In this document: piece after piece, positions 18,401 to 26,060 of the stretch
Position numbering within the stretch: the first letter of the stretch is position 1
Layout: every line of letters starts with the position of its first letter
Origin: Ephemeroptericola cinctiostellae
GTDB lineage: Bacteria; Pseudomonadota; Gammaproteobacteria; Burkholderiales; Burkholderiaceae
Assembly (NCBI RefSeq): GCF_003339525.1
Contig: NZ_CP031124.1
Coordinates: 1,860,001-1,924,000, forward strand
DNA: 64,000 nt
Direction: 5' to 3'
Notes under the pieces: generated by a model
What the model was told of the DNA's origin: nothing
Seen by the model: only the letters and a program-made list of their open reading frames with translations
Database searches by the model: none
Made by a program: the position numbers and the translations under genes

Positions 18401-18976
18401 CGCCAATTTATGCGCTTCGATCCGACGAAACAAAATCGGATGACACCATGCAGGATTCGCCCCCGCAATGAAAAAACAATCCGCCAGTTCAATGTCGTCG
18501 TAGCTGACAGGCACGGCATCTTCGCCCAATGATTTTTTATAGCCAACCACCGCAGAACTCATGCACAAACGGGAATTGGTGTCGATGTTGTTCGTTCCAA
18601 TAAAGCCTTTGGTGAGTTTATTGATGATGTAATACTCTTCGGTCAACAATTGGCCTGACAAATAAAACCCCACCGAATCGGGGCCAAATTTATCAATCAA
18701 GCCTTTAAAAACAGCTGCCGCACGGCTCAGTGCCGTTTCCCAGCTCACCTCTTGCAGCGGCGCTTGACGGTTAACGCGCATGCGTGGCACAGTCAAACGG
18801 TCGGACGTCTCCATCGCGACATGGTGCAGGTTCATGCCTTTCGAGCACAATTTTCCACGGCTGGCGGGATGGGATTCATCGCCTTTGAGGTGAATTTCGC
18901 CTGTGTACGGATTTTTTTTGATCAACACACCACAACCGACACCACAATATGAGCAAGTAGAGCGCAGGAAAGTCAT
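15446..18976 (-). CDS. nasA: Assimilatory nitrate reductase fused to an NAD(P)/FAD/[2Fe-2S] module
   Basis: A 1176-residue fusion. Residues 1-690 are a NasA-type molybdopterin enzyme: C8-x2-C11-x3-C15-x28-C44 binds the [4Fe-4S] cluster, SRLCMSS supplies the likely molybdenum cysteine, and the C-terminal dinucleotide-binding domain ends near VNVHKYVPK. Residues 695-1110 are a pyridine-nucleotide-disulfide oxidoreductase with IIVIGAGAGAG and IAIVGGGLLGLEMA dinucleotide motifs. The last 60 residues are a BFD-like [2Fe-2S] domain (VCSCNNV...CGSCKPE). The tail is homologous in build to the N-terminal part of NirB. The fusion should allow electron flow from NAD(P)H to nitrate in one chain. It reduces nitrate to nitrite in the cytoplasm. 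Confidence 0.9.
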   Translation of the reverse strand: MTFLRSTCSYCGVGCGVLIKKNPYTGEIHLKGDESHPASRGKLCSKGMNLHHVAMETSDRLTVPRMRVNRQAPLQEVSWETALSRAAAVFKGLIDKFGPDSVGFYLSGQLLTEEYYIINKLTKGFIGTNNIDTNSRLCMSSAVVGYKKSLGEDAVPVSYDDIELADCFFIAGANPAWCHPILFRRIEAHKLANPDVKIIVVDPRHTQSASIADLHLPIIPGTDIYLFNAIARVLIEQGKMDAAFIAEHTNGFEHVQAKVFELTLAEYAEKCGVPAADIVQAALWIGDAKGFISMWTMGLNQSVVGVNKNLALINLSLITGKIGRPGNGPFSLTGQPNAMGGREVGGLSTMLAVHKEINNPVHRQEIADFWGVPSVPDRPGLSAMEMIDALEAGRMKAIWIICTNPVDSMPNARRVEAALRKANFVIVQDISKNASSLDFADLILPAAGYMEKSGTMTNADRRVSLVQKITDAPGQALADAEIIWRFAAKMGWQKSFNYSSYGQIFDEYKMQTKGTNIDVSGLSHAYLKANGSVQWPFASADSKGTPRLFTDHRFYTPDARANMFAVAPDNASENTDTDFPLVLTTGRIRDQWHTMTRTGKVSKLNKHIPEPFVEIHPNDAERFGIINGDLVDVRGRRGDVRVRAKLTETIREGVVFLPMHWGRIMQRDAGRANNLTHDLIDPTSKQPDFKFSAVNVHKYVPKMQKIIVIGAGAGAGRFIEAMRERDQQVEIHVFSKEVNPFYNRVLLPEYLSGHKGWEHLLRFKAETLKALNVTLHNGIGVLSIDPSNNSLTDANGVKHTYDSLVVATGSRAFVPVDYPMDKSNMFTIRQREDVERIQALLKPNARIAIVGGGLLGLEMADAFDALGYQIDLIQQSDRLMPRQLDALSGKLLKQQIEEKNIVVHLNDQVVHFVEDSNDHNRIAAIKLKTGKTLQADIVMCAIGTTPNIDILRAAGLACGRGVKVNSRLQSSVDNIYCIGEIAELDGMMWGITAAAEEQADVLAKVLYGDPHVNYKGSTFMNILKLKDIHLSSVGMIEEPPNDDAYQVVRMEDVSRHYYKKCIIHNNKLVGTILMGNKDEFVQFRDLIKNGAELDDLRDALLRPGGGAAKEPLKGALVCSCNNVGEGNIKDCIGGGCKTLSDVMQKTGAGTGCGSCKPEIMVLLEQAKQTKQAEVMA

Positions 18977-19078
18977 TTTTTACTTCTTTATTCAATCATT
19001 CTGAAACAGGAAAACACGTCACAGGCAACGGACTGGAAAACAATGCGCCTGTGCTCATTCATTTCAAACAAGGGTTAA

Positions 19079-19142
19079 GTGGACGGATTCAGTATGTGTT
19101 CTGTCAAGGTCACCCCTGACAAACACATACACATCCGCCCAC
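19079..19142 (-). other. Long intercistronic stem-loop
   Basis: A 64-base imperfect hairpin sits in the gap between the nitrate transporter and nasA. The outer arm pairs GTGGACGGAT with ATCCGCCCAC (9 of 10), the middle pairs TATGTGTT with AACACATA (8 of 8), and the inner pairs GTCA with TGAC; the loop holds AGGTCACCCC. No T-run follows on the minus strand. Likely roles are transcript processing, 3'-end protection of the transporter message or translational tuning of nasA. Confidence 0.6.
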
Positions 19143-19184
19143 ATCACATCCACTCAGAAGAACGAGTGCCCATTTTCTATGGTT

Positions 19185-20504
19185 TTAAGCCGCCACGCCG
19201 GAGGCCGTTTCATCCAACTCGATGACCGATTTCCGCTCAAAACGTGTCACCAAAACCAATAACGCCACCACCATCGCAATGCTGCCAATGATTTGAAATG
19301 CATCGGCATACGACAGATTGGATTTGAACAAGAAACCAAACATCATGCCGCCGACGTTGCCGCCCGCACCCACCACACCAGCCACCATACCGACATTTTT
19401 AGTGTTCACAAAAGGAACGATGGCATAGGTGGCACCGTTGGCCATTTTCAAGAACAAAGCAAAACACAGCATCGACACAATTGCAGCAGTCAAATCACCC
19501 GCCATCGCAAAAATCACCAAACCCAAACCTTCTAAGCCCAAAACCAAAGCCAACAACAAGCCTTTGCCCTTCAAGCCTGATTTTTGACCCACTTTATCGG
19601 CCACAATGCCACCCAAAGCACGGGCAAAAATATTCATGAAACCAAACACACCCGCCCAAAAACCAGCTGAACCTTGAGACAATTTAAAGGTATCGACAAA
19701 ATGCAGTGCAGCCACGTTATCAAATGTGATTTCCATACCAAAGCACACCGCATACGACAAGGTCAATGCCCACACACGCCAATCAGACAGCACAGACCAA
19801 TCGGTTTTTGCGGCAACCGCTTTGGTGCGACCAATTTCATCGTAGTTGCCCGCAGCAGTGTCTTTGGTGTATTTGAAGTAAACCACAGCCATGATGAGCA
19901 TCATGATGCCGGGCAACACCATCGCATAGCGCCATGATTGTTGTGGTGTATAACCCATGCCCACGATGACCGCAAAAATCACAGGCATCAACATGTTGGT
20001 CACACCACCGCCCAAATTGCCCCAACCACCCGCGACGGCATTGGCTGTGCCTTTGATTTGGGGCGCAAACATGATGCCCGCGTGAAACTGGGTGATCACA
20101 AAAGAAGAACCAATCACGCCAATCGCCAAGCGAAACAACAAGAAACTTTCGTAACTGTTCGCCAAACCCACCGTCATGACAGGAATCGCACCCACTGTTA
20201 ATAAAGCCGTGTAAGTTTTACGTGGCCCCCATGTGTCACATAAGCGACCGATAAACAAACGGGCAATGATGGTCGCAGACACTGAAGCGATGATGATGTT
20301 ACCGACCTGTGCCTTACTCAGCCCCAGCTCAGCACGAATGGTCGGCATCAAAGGTGCAAGACCAAACCATGCAAAGAAGCAAATAAAAAACGTAAACCAC
20401 GTGATGTGGAACGTGCGCATTTGAACACCACTGAATTTGAATACATTCAGTGTGTCCAAGGGTTTGTTCGAGGCGATGCTCGAAGTGGCGTTGATGGTGG
20501 ACAT
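19185..20504 (-). CDS. Nitrate/nitrite MFS transporter (NarK/NasA type)
   Basis: A 439-residue inner-membrane carrier with about twelve hydrophobic segments. The nitrate-porter signatures are present: a GWGNLGGGVTNMLMP segment in TM5 and a second glycine-rich repeat GAGGNVGGMMFGFLF in TM11, plus the RLFIGRLCDTWGPRK loop. The ATG at 20504 has GAAAGGGG six bases upstream, which decides against a start nine codons earlier. It lies between nirD and nasA in the nitrate operon and should import nitrate for assimilation. Direction (uptake or exchange with nitrite) is not fixed by sequence. Confidence 0.92.
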   Translation of the reverse strand: MSTINATSSIASNKPLDTLNVFKFSGVQMRTFHITWFTFFICFFAWFGLAPLMPTIRAELGLSKAQVGNIIIASVSATIIARLFIGRLCDTWGPRKTYTALLTVGAIPVMTVGLANSYESFLLFRLAIGVIGSSFVITQFHAGIMFAPQIKGTANAVAGGWGNLGGGVTNMLMPVIFAVIVGMGYTPQQSWRYAMVLPGIMMLIMAVVYFKYTKDTAAGNYDEIGRTKAVAAKTDWSVLSDWRVWALTLSYAVCFGMEITFDNVAALHFVDTFKLSQGSAGFWAGVFGFMNIFARALGGIVADKVGQKSGLKGKGLLLALVLGLEGLGLVIFAMAGDLTAAIVSMLCFALFLKMANGATYAIVPFVNTKNVGMVAGVVGAGGNVGGMMFGFLFKSNLSYADAFQIIGSIAMVVALLVLVTRFERKSVIELDETASGVAA

Positions 20505-20604
20505 AAAAACCCCTTTCAAGGTTAACAACAATTAAAAAATGGTTAAAAATTAAATTGAAAAAGAAGGTTGAGAAAATGCATGAAGCTTATTTTTTCCATA
20601 CCTT

Positions 20605-20976
20605 TTAAGGTTTGACCAGACCCACAAAAACCGATGCCCCTTCAACTTTCACTGGGTACGTCTGAATCTGCAAATCATCTCCCGACAAGCACTGACCATT
20701 TTTCAATGAAAAGGTCTTTTTATGAAATGGGCACGCCACTTTGGGTTCACAGTCCGCGCCATGTGAGCCAATCATCCCACGCGACAATGCCATTTGTTGT
20801 TTATGCGGACACAGGTTATCTGTCGCATACCATTCACCACGACGGGCGAAGTTGAAAATTGCAATTTGCTGATTTTCAACCTGTACACACATGCCACCAT
20901 CCTCTGGAAAATCACTGACCGTGGCGACTTGCGCCCACACGATGTTGTGTTCAAATTCGTTCATGGGTTTGTTCAT
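20605..20976 (-). CDS. nirD: Nitrite reductase small subunit
   Basis: A 123-residue Rieske-fold protein, the small subunit of NADH-dependent nitrite reductase. Both cluster motifs are intact: LCPHKQQ (CxH) and ACPFHKK (CxxH), near residues 56 and 82. It lies 63 bases after nirB. GGAG is nine bases before the ATG at 20976; a second in-frame ATG lies four codons later. Cofactor motifs show it can hold a [2Fe-2S] cluster, unlike the E. coli NirD, in which these residues are missing. Confidence 0.93.
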   Translation of the reverse strand: MNKPMNEFEHNIVWAQVATVSDFPEDGGMCVQVENQQIAIFNFARRGEWYATDNLCPHKQQMALSRGMIGSHGADCEPKVACPFHKKTFSLKNGQCLSGDDLQIQTYPVKVEGASVFVGLVKP

Positions 20977-21039
20977 TTGTTCATCTCCAAACTTGATTTG
21001 CTGACCAGCAAAATATTGATTTCGTTATCCCGTTTTAAT

Positions 21040-23550
21040 TCAATGCCAAGGAGCAGGCACGCGCTGCCCACGGACCTCAATGAATTGAATCGTTTCATCG
21101 CGTGCATCGGAATTGACAAAATGCGTGAAGCGTTTGCGTTTGTTTTCGTCTTCAACCGCATCCTTCCATTCGCAAATGTAACTGTCCACATGGTGTTGCA
21201 TGAGCGCATCAAGGTCGGCGCAAATGCCCAATGTGTCATGGATGACCACATCTTTCAGGTAATCAATACCACCTTCAAGTTTGTTTAACCACGGTGCCGT
21301 GCGTTGCAACGGCTCTGCGGTTTGGATGTAAAACATCAAGAAACGATCGATGTATTTCAGGCACGTGGCTGAATCGATGTCTGTCGCAAACAAAGCGGCA
21401 TGCTGTGGCTTCGTCCCGCCATTGCCGCCCACATACAAATTCCAACCTTTGTCTGTGGCGATGATGCCAAAGTCTTTACTTTGCGCTTCAGCGCATTCGC
21501 GGGTGCAGCCCGACACGGCTGATTTGAGTTTGTGCGGTGAACGCAAGCCTTTATAACGGTTCTCCACATCAATGGCGAAACCAACCGAATCTTGTACGCC
21601 ATAACGACACCATGTCGAACCCACGCAGCTCTTCACCGTGCGCAATGACTTGCCATACGCGTGACCTGACTCCATCCCTGCGGCAATCAACTCCTCCCAA
21701 ATGGCGGGCAAATCGTTCAATTGCGCACCGAATAAGTCAATCCGTTGGCCGCCTGTGATTTTGGTGTAGAGTTTGTATTTTTCAGCGACTCGACCGATGA
21801 CAATGAGTTTGTCTGGTGTGATTTCGCCACCAGGAATGCGCGGCACGACAGAATAGGTGCCACCTTTTTGGATGTTTGCCAAGAAACGATCGTTGGTGTC
21901 CTGCACCACCTCATTTTTATTGTTTAAAATTGGATCGTTCCACACGCTGGCAAGCACCGATGCGACCAATGGTTTGCAAATTTCACAACCATCGCCATGA
22001 CCTTCGGCGTCCAAGACTTCGCTGTATTTGCGATGGCCTTTGACCTTAACAACATGAAACAGCTCTTGACGCGTGAGCGGAAAATGCTCACACACAATCT
22101 TTTTGACTTCTTTGCCCATTGATTTGAAGGTCACTTCCATCAAATCTTTCACCAAAGGCAAGCAACCGCCACAATTTGTGCCCGCCTTGGTGCATGTTTT
22201 TAAGCTACCAATGTCTTCACAACCACCCTGCACCGCAGCACAAATGGCACCTTTAGAGACACTTTCACACGAGCAAATCAAAGCCTCATCGGGTAAATCC
22301 GCCACGCTGATGCCACCCGATTCGCCGCCTGGCAATTTGATGATGAGCGACTCAGGATGCTCAGGCAGTTTCATTGTATTCACGGTCATTTGTTGCAAAA
22401 TGCCGTATTCCGACGTGTCACCGACCAGCACACCACCAAGCAGTTTCTTTTTATCTTTAGAAATATTGATGCGTTTGTAATAGCCTTTGAGTTCATCTTC
22501 ATAAACAATCGCCAATGCATCTTCAACCACAAATGGATCACCAAAACTACCCACCTCGACACCAATGAGCTTCAACTTGGTTGACATGTCTGCACCTTTA
22601 AACACTTTGGGTGAAATCATTTCAGGGTTGAGCAAATTATGCGCCACCACCTCTGCCATGTCGTAACCTGGTGCAACCAAACCATAAATCATGCCGTTGT
22701 ATAAAGCACACTCACCAATGGCGTAAATGTCATTGTGTGACGTGCCCATGCGTTCATTCACCACAATGCCACCGCGATGACCCACTTCAATCCCCATCAG
22801 ACGCGCCAAATGATCGTTTGGTAAAATCCCAGCCGACACCACCAGCATGTCCACAGGCAACACACTGTCATCCGCAAAGCGCAAGCCCGTTACACGGTCA
22901 TCACCTTGAATCTCTTGTGTGCTTTTCGACAAATGCACACCCACCCCAACCGCTTCAATTTTTCGTTTTAGCAATGCGGCACCAGCTTCATCCAACTGGC
23001 GAGCCATCAAACGTGGAGCAAATTCGACCACATGTGCTTCAAGGTTCAGATCCAACATGGCTTTCGCCGCCTCCAAACCCAGCAAACCACCACCCAACAC
23101 AGCGGCCGTTGTGCAGCCTTTGGCATACTCAATGATGTCATCCAAATCTTCGATGGTGCGATACAGAAACACCCCTTTTTTCTCAGAACCCGCAATCGGT
23201 GGCATGAAACACGATGAACCAGTCGCCAGCACCAAGCTGTCATAAGACTCGATCCGACCGCTGTGACTGCGCACTGTTTTGTCTATGGTATTGATGTCGA
23301 CCACCGCATCACCCACAATCAGCTCAATGCCGTTGTCGCTGTACCAATTCGGTGCACACATTTCCAAAGCCTGCGCATCCTGTCCTGTAAAATAGGCGGA
23401 TAAATGCACTCGATCATAAGCTGGACGTGGCTCTGCACCAAACACTGTCAACTGAATGCTGTCCAATCCACCTTTATCGACCATTTTTTCACAAAACTTA
23501 TAGCCGACCATGCCATTACCCACCACAATCACTTTTTTCGCTTTTTTCAC
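21040..23550 (-). CDS. nirB: NADH-dependent nitrite reductase large subunit
   Basis: An 836-residue siroheme enzyme that reduces nitrite to ammonium with six electrons from NADH. In order it has a FAD/NAD module (VIVVGNGMVG; AAVLGGGLLGLEAA), a BFD-like [2Fe-2S] domain (ICSCESVSKG...GTNCGGC), and nitrite/sulfite reductase half-domains with the siroheme/[4Fe-4S] ligands CVGSTWC and SGCTRECAEA. The GTG at 23550 is chosen: AGGTGAG stands a few bases upstream and the protein then starts VKKAKKVIVVG, matching the family. An upstream TTG at 23616 would add 22 residues with no counterpart. It heads the nitrate operon after a long leader. Confidence 0.93.
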   Translation of the reverse strand: MKKAKKVIVVGNGMVGYKFCEKMVDKGGLDSIQLTVFGAEPRPAYDRVHLSAYFTGQDAQALEMCAPNWYSDNGIELIVGDAVVDINTIDKTVRSHSGRIESYDSLVLATGSSCFMPPIAGSEKKGVFLYRTIEDLDDIIEYAKGCTTAAVLGGGLLGLEAAKAMLDLNLEAHVVEFAPRLMARQLDEAGAALLKRKIEAVGVGVHLSKSTQEIQGDDRVTGLRFADDSVLPVDMLVVSAGILPNDHLARLMGIEVGHRGGIVVNERMGTSHNDIYAIGECALYNGMIYGLVAPGYDMAEVVAHNLLNPEMISPKVFKGADMSTKLKLIGVEVGSFGDPFVVEDALAIVYEDELKGYYKRINISKDKKKLLGGVLVGDTSEYGILQQMTVNTMKLPEHPESLIIKLPGGESGGISVADLPDEALICSCESVSKGAICAAVQGGCEDIGSLKTCTKAGTNCGGCLPLVKDLMEVTFKSMGKEVKKIVCEHFPLTRQELFHVVKVKGHRKYSEVLDAEGHGDGCEICKPLVASVLASVWNDPILNNKNEVVQDTNDRFLANIQKGGTYSVVPRIPGGEITPDKLIVIGRVAEKYKLYTKITGGQRIDLFGAQLNDLPAIWEELIAAGMESGHAYGKSLRTVKSCVGSTWCRYGVQDSVGFAIDVENRYKGLRSPHKLKSAVSGCTRECAEAQSKDFGIIATDKGWNLYVGGNGGTKPQHAALFATDIDSATCLKYIDRFLMFYIQTAEPLQRTAPWLNKLEGGIDYLKDVVIHDTLGICADLDALMQHHVDSYICEWKDAVEDENKRKRFTHFVNSDARDETIQFIEVRGQRVPAPWH

Positions 23551-23650
23551 TTGTCTCACCTGTATTTCATGTCTGAATTTATCTGATGCACTGCTCTTGT
23601 TTTCCACATCAAACAACTATGCTGCACTGTAGCATTTTGAAAAAAGCCGA

Positions 23651-23682
23651 AAAACAAAAAAAATGCACTAAAATAGTGAGCA
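23651..23682 (-). promoter_or_regulatory. Hairpin with T-run and NtrC-like motif, nirB-proximal
   Basis: On the minus strand TGCTCACTA and TAGTGCA can pair with a two-base bulge and are followed by eight T residues, G and five more T: a terminator-like unit about 100 bases before nirB. On the plus strand the same bases read TGCACTAAAATAGTGA, close to the NtrC operator pattern GCACC-N5-GGTGC. Both readings are possible, attenuation in RNA or activator binding to DNA. Confidence 0.45.
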
Positions 23683-23710
23683 TCCATTCCAAAATATTGC
23701 AAATAAGATT

Positions 23711-23751
23711 AAAAACAAAAAAATGCACCGAATCAGTGAAATTCGGTGCAT
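23711..23751 (-). terminator. Terminator-like hairpin in the nirB leader
   Basis: A perfect 11-base stem (ATGCACCGAAT with ATTCGGTGCAT, 23723-23751) has a seven-base loop and, on the minus strand, is followed by seven T, G and five T. It points toward nirB, about 160 bases ahead of the start codon, so it either ends transcripts from phoR or acts as an attenuator for the nitrate operon. Its 5' half on the plus strand, TGCACCGAATCAGTGA, also resembles an NtrC site exactly 60 bases from the similar motif at 23664. Confidence 0.65.
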
Positions 23752-23898
23752 CATGAGATTGCAGTGCATTAAAAATATGCAGTTAAAAAAACCACTATTA
23801 ATTCAATTATTGATATTTTATTTTATTAAAAACAACACTTTCAAAACAAATCACCAGACAAATAATTCCAACATGGATCAAAACACATTGAAATACTA

Positions 23899-23985
23899 GG
23901 GGGCTTTAGTGAATCCCCCAAGCATCCATGCTTTGATTAGAGGGGTTGACTTGGAGGTGGGTTAGGTGGCATGCGAGCCTCCTCT
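23899..23985 (-). other. Folded GC-rich patch upstream of nirB
   Basis: Within AT-rich surroundings this stretch can fold into several helices: GGGGG/CCCCC (23899-23903 with 23915-23919), the near-palindrome AAGCATCCATGCTT (23920-23933), an AGAGG/CCTCT outer pair (23939-23943 with 23981-23985) and an inner GGC/GCC hairpin (23968-23979). The layout is that of a structured leader or small RNA. It does not match a riboswitch class that I can name. Confidence 0.4.
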
Positions 23986-24059
23986 TTAAAAAAACCTGAT
24001 TTCAAAGAAGTGTAGGCTCGAGGCAGATATTTTATTGTGTGTTTTATACGCCCTATTTT

Positions 24060-25352
24060 TTACAACAAACGCTCTTTAGGAAACAGAACCATAAACGATG
24101 TGCCTTCACCCACTTTTGAAGTGATTTTTAACTCAGCTTGATGGCGAATCAGCACATGTTTCACGATCGCCAGTCCCAGCCCTGTACCTTTGGTCGCACG
24201 TGATTGGTCTTTATTGACCCGATAAAAACGCTCAGTCAAACGTGGCAAATGCTCAGGTGCAATCCCTGCGCCAGTGTCTTTCACAGACAACGAGGGACGA
24301 CCATCTTGCACCAACCAGTTGAGGGTAATGGTGCCGCCTTCAGGCGTATAACGCACGGCATTGGAAAGTAAGTTGCTGACAACACTGGCTATTTCTTGAT
24401 GGCTTCCGCGTAATTTGACTTGAGTCATGTCCGCTTGAAACTCATGCCGTCCATTTGACAATGCCTCCGCTTCAATCAACTGCTGTTCAAGCAGGCGCGG
24501 CATGTCAATGCTGACATCGTCCACCACCACATCGCTTTCTAAGCGTGACAACATCAACATGTCACTGACCAACACGGTCATGTGTTCTGCTTGACGGTGC
24601 ATGAGTTTCAGCTGACGTTGCTGTTCTTCAGGTGAAATGCTGCTCATGGTTTCTGGGTCTTGGGCATACTCCAAAAAACCAGAAATCACCGTCAACGGTG
24701 TGCGCAATTCATGCGACGCATTGGCGATAAAATCACGCCGCATGGCATCCACACGTTCGGTTTCTGTGATATCACGGCTCGCCAAAATCACGCGATTTTC
24801 CTCAAAGTCAATCAAGGTCACTTCCAAATGACGGCTCAGATAAACCACTTTCATCGGCTCATCATATTTTGCCGCACGAATGTATTCGATGAGTTTGGGT
24901 TCACGCGCCAGATTCACCATGCGATTACCGATGTCGCGTGCCAAACTGAATTCAAAATGCTGCTCTGCGACAGGATTACACCACTCCAAATGCGACGACT
25001 TGTCCATCAACACCACCCCATCGGGTAAATGTCGCATGGTGTTTTGAAAACGCTCCAACCACTCCGCCAACTCCGCTTCATGCTTTTCATCGGTGCGACG
25101 CAAGGCGTACAATTTTGCAAAAATATCGGTCCAGACGCCATGGCCCGATGGGACATTGGTGCTGATCGGGTAAGACAACCACAATGCAAAATGCCGTAAT
25201 TCCCGATAATGATTGGACAATTGCCACACCAAAAACACAATCACCACACCCAAACCGACCCAAATGGGTAAAAACAAGGTCAGTAAACCCACAATCATCG
25301 TCAACACAATCGTTGGAACGACCGCTGCACGAATAAAAGACACCTGTTTCAT
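24060..25352 (-). CDS. phoR: PhoR-like sensor histidine kinase
   Basis: A 430-residue membrane kinase. Two hydrophobic segments (residues 9-50) with almost no periplasmic loop are followed by a PAS-like region with MRHLPDGVVLMDKS, then the dimerisation domain with the phospho-accepting histidine in NASHELRTPLTVISGF, and the ATPase domain with N box (SNLLSNAVRYTPEGG), VKDTGAGI and GTGLGLAIVKH. This build matches PhoR, the phosphate-starvation sensor, which partners PhoB. No phoB gene lies beside it, which is unusual. The ATG at 25352 is the only reasonable start. The kinase class is firm, the PhoR name less so. Confidence 0.8.
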   Translation of the reverse strand: MKQVSFIRAAVVPTIVLTMIVGLLTLFLPIWVGLGVVIVFLVWQLSNHYRELRHFALWLSYPISTNVPSGHGVWTDIFAKLYALRRTDEKHEAELAEWLERFQNTMRHLPDGVVLMDKSSHLEWCNPVAEQHFEFSLARDIGNRMVNLAREPKLIEYIRAAKYDEPMKVVYLSRHLEVTLIDFEENRVILASRDITETERVDAMRRDFIANASHELRTPLTVISGFLEYAQDPETMSSISPEEQQRQLKLMHRQAEHMTVLVSDMLMLSRLESDVVVDDVSIDMPRLLEQQLIEAEALSNGRHEFQADMTQVKLRGSHQEIASVVSNLLSNAVRYTPEGGTITLNWLVQDGRPSLSVKDTGAGIAPEHLPRLTERFYRVNKDQSRATKGTGLGLAIVKHVLIRHQAELKITSKVGEGTSFMVLFPKERLL

Positions 25353-25435
25353 GAAAACCCTAGCATATGTTTTGAATGATCAATATTTTACAGTATTTAC
25401 ACATTGCCATTTAATCTTATGACAGCATAAACATT

Positions 25436-25468
25436 CGTTTTTTATACGTTTTTTATACGTTTTTTATT
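25436..25468. repeat. Three 11-base tandem repeats upstream of phoR
   Basis: The unit CGTTTTTTATA occurs twice and is followed by CGTTTTTTATT, head to tail, directly after the 3' end of the cyclo-ligase gene and 84 bases before phoR. The T-tracts recur once per helical turn, so the DNA may be curved, or the repeats may be sites for a regulator. On the minus strand the runs are A-tracts, so they do not form a terminator for the gene upstream. Confidence 0.6.
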
Positions 25469-25472
25469 CACT

Positions 25473-26060
25473 TCATGCACTTAAAATTACATCCAATGGC
25501 AAATCAAACCCACCTGGTTCAAAACTCACCTGAGCCGCGCCATAAGCCACTCCCACGCTGTGCACACTTGCCCCTTCATCGCGCCAACCCGCCAATGTAC
25601 GGTCATAATAACCCCCACCATAACCCAGTCGATAGTTGGCATCATTGAAACCCACACATGGAATGACCACCACATCAGGTGCTTGTGTGCTCAGTTTGAG
25701 TAAATCAGGCTCGGGTATGCCATAAGCCCCTGTTTTTAACTCAGTGCCCTGCGTGTACACACCAAACTTCAGTGGTGCATGCTTTTCCACCACCATTGGC
25801 AACACAACACCCCCTCCAGCTGCCAACCACGCATGGGCAAAAGGCATCAAGTCAGGCTCTCCACGTATGGGCCAATACAGGGCAATGCATTGTGGTTTGG
25901 GCGACAAGGTATGCAAATGACCCATTAAAGACTCACACAAAACGGCATCCAACATCGCTTTATCGTCAGCCAAAATCTGTTGTCGCTCGTTTAATAATTG
26001 TGCACGCAATGCCCGTCGCACTTCGTTTACCGTTACAATATCGGCATTATGTGTTGTCAT
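25473..26060 (-). CDS. 5-formyltetrahydrofolate cyclo-ligase
   Basis: A 195-residue enzyme that converts 5-formyl-THF to 5,10-methenyl-THF with ATP, removing a folate storage form. The family hallmark GYGGGYYDRTLAGW lies near residue 155 and the substrate segment IALYWPIRGEPDL near residue 65. The ATG at 26060 is preferred: GAGGT is eight bases upstream and MTTHNADIVTVNEVRRALR is the usual N-terminus; the longer frame adds 31 unrelated residues. It is divergent from the transglycosylase gene. In gammaproteobacteria 6S RNA is often next to this gene, but I do not see it here. Confidence 0.92.
   Translation of the reverse strand: MTTHNADIVTVNEVRRALRAQLLNERQQILADDKAMLDAVLCESLMGHLHTLSPKPQCIALYWPIRGEPDLMPFAHAWLAAGGGVVLPMVVEKHAPLKFGVYTQGTELKTGAYGIPEPDLLKLSTQAPDVVVIPCVGFNDANYRLGYGGGYYDRTLAGWRDEGASVHSVGVAYGAAQVSFEPGGFDLPLDVILSA

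Larger units (their letters stand above)
23551..24059. other. Long nirB upstream region
   Basis: The 509 bases between phoR and nirB hold no gene that I can support. Most of it is AT-rich, with one GC-rich folded patch at 23899-23985 and two hairpin plus T-run units at 23651-23682 and 23711-23751, each listed separately. It must contain the promoter and probably a long leader of the nitrate operon. Confidence 0.6.
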
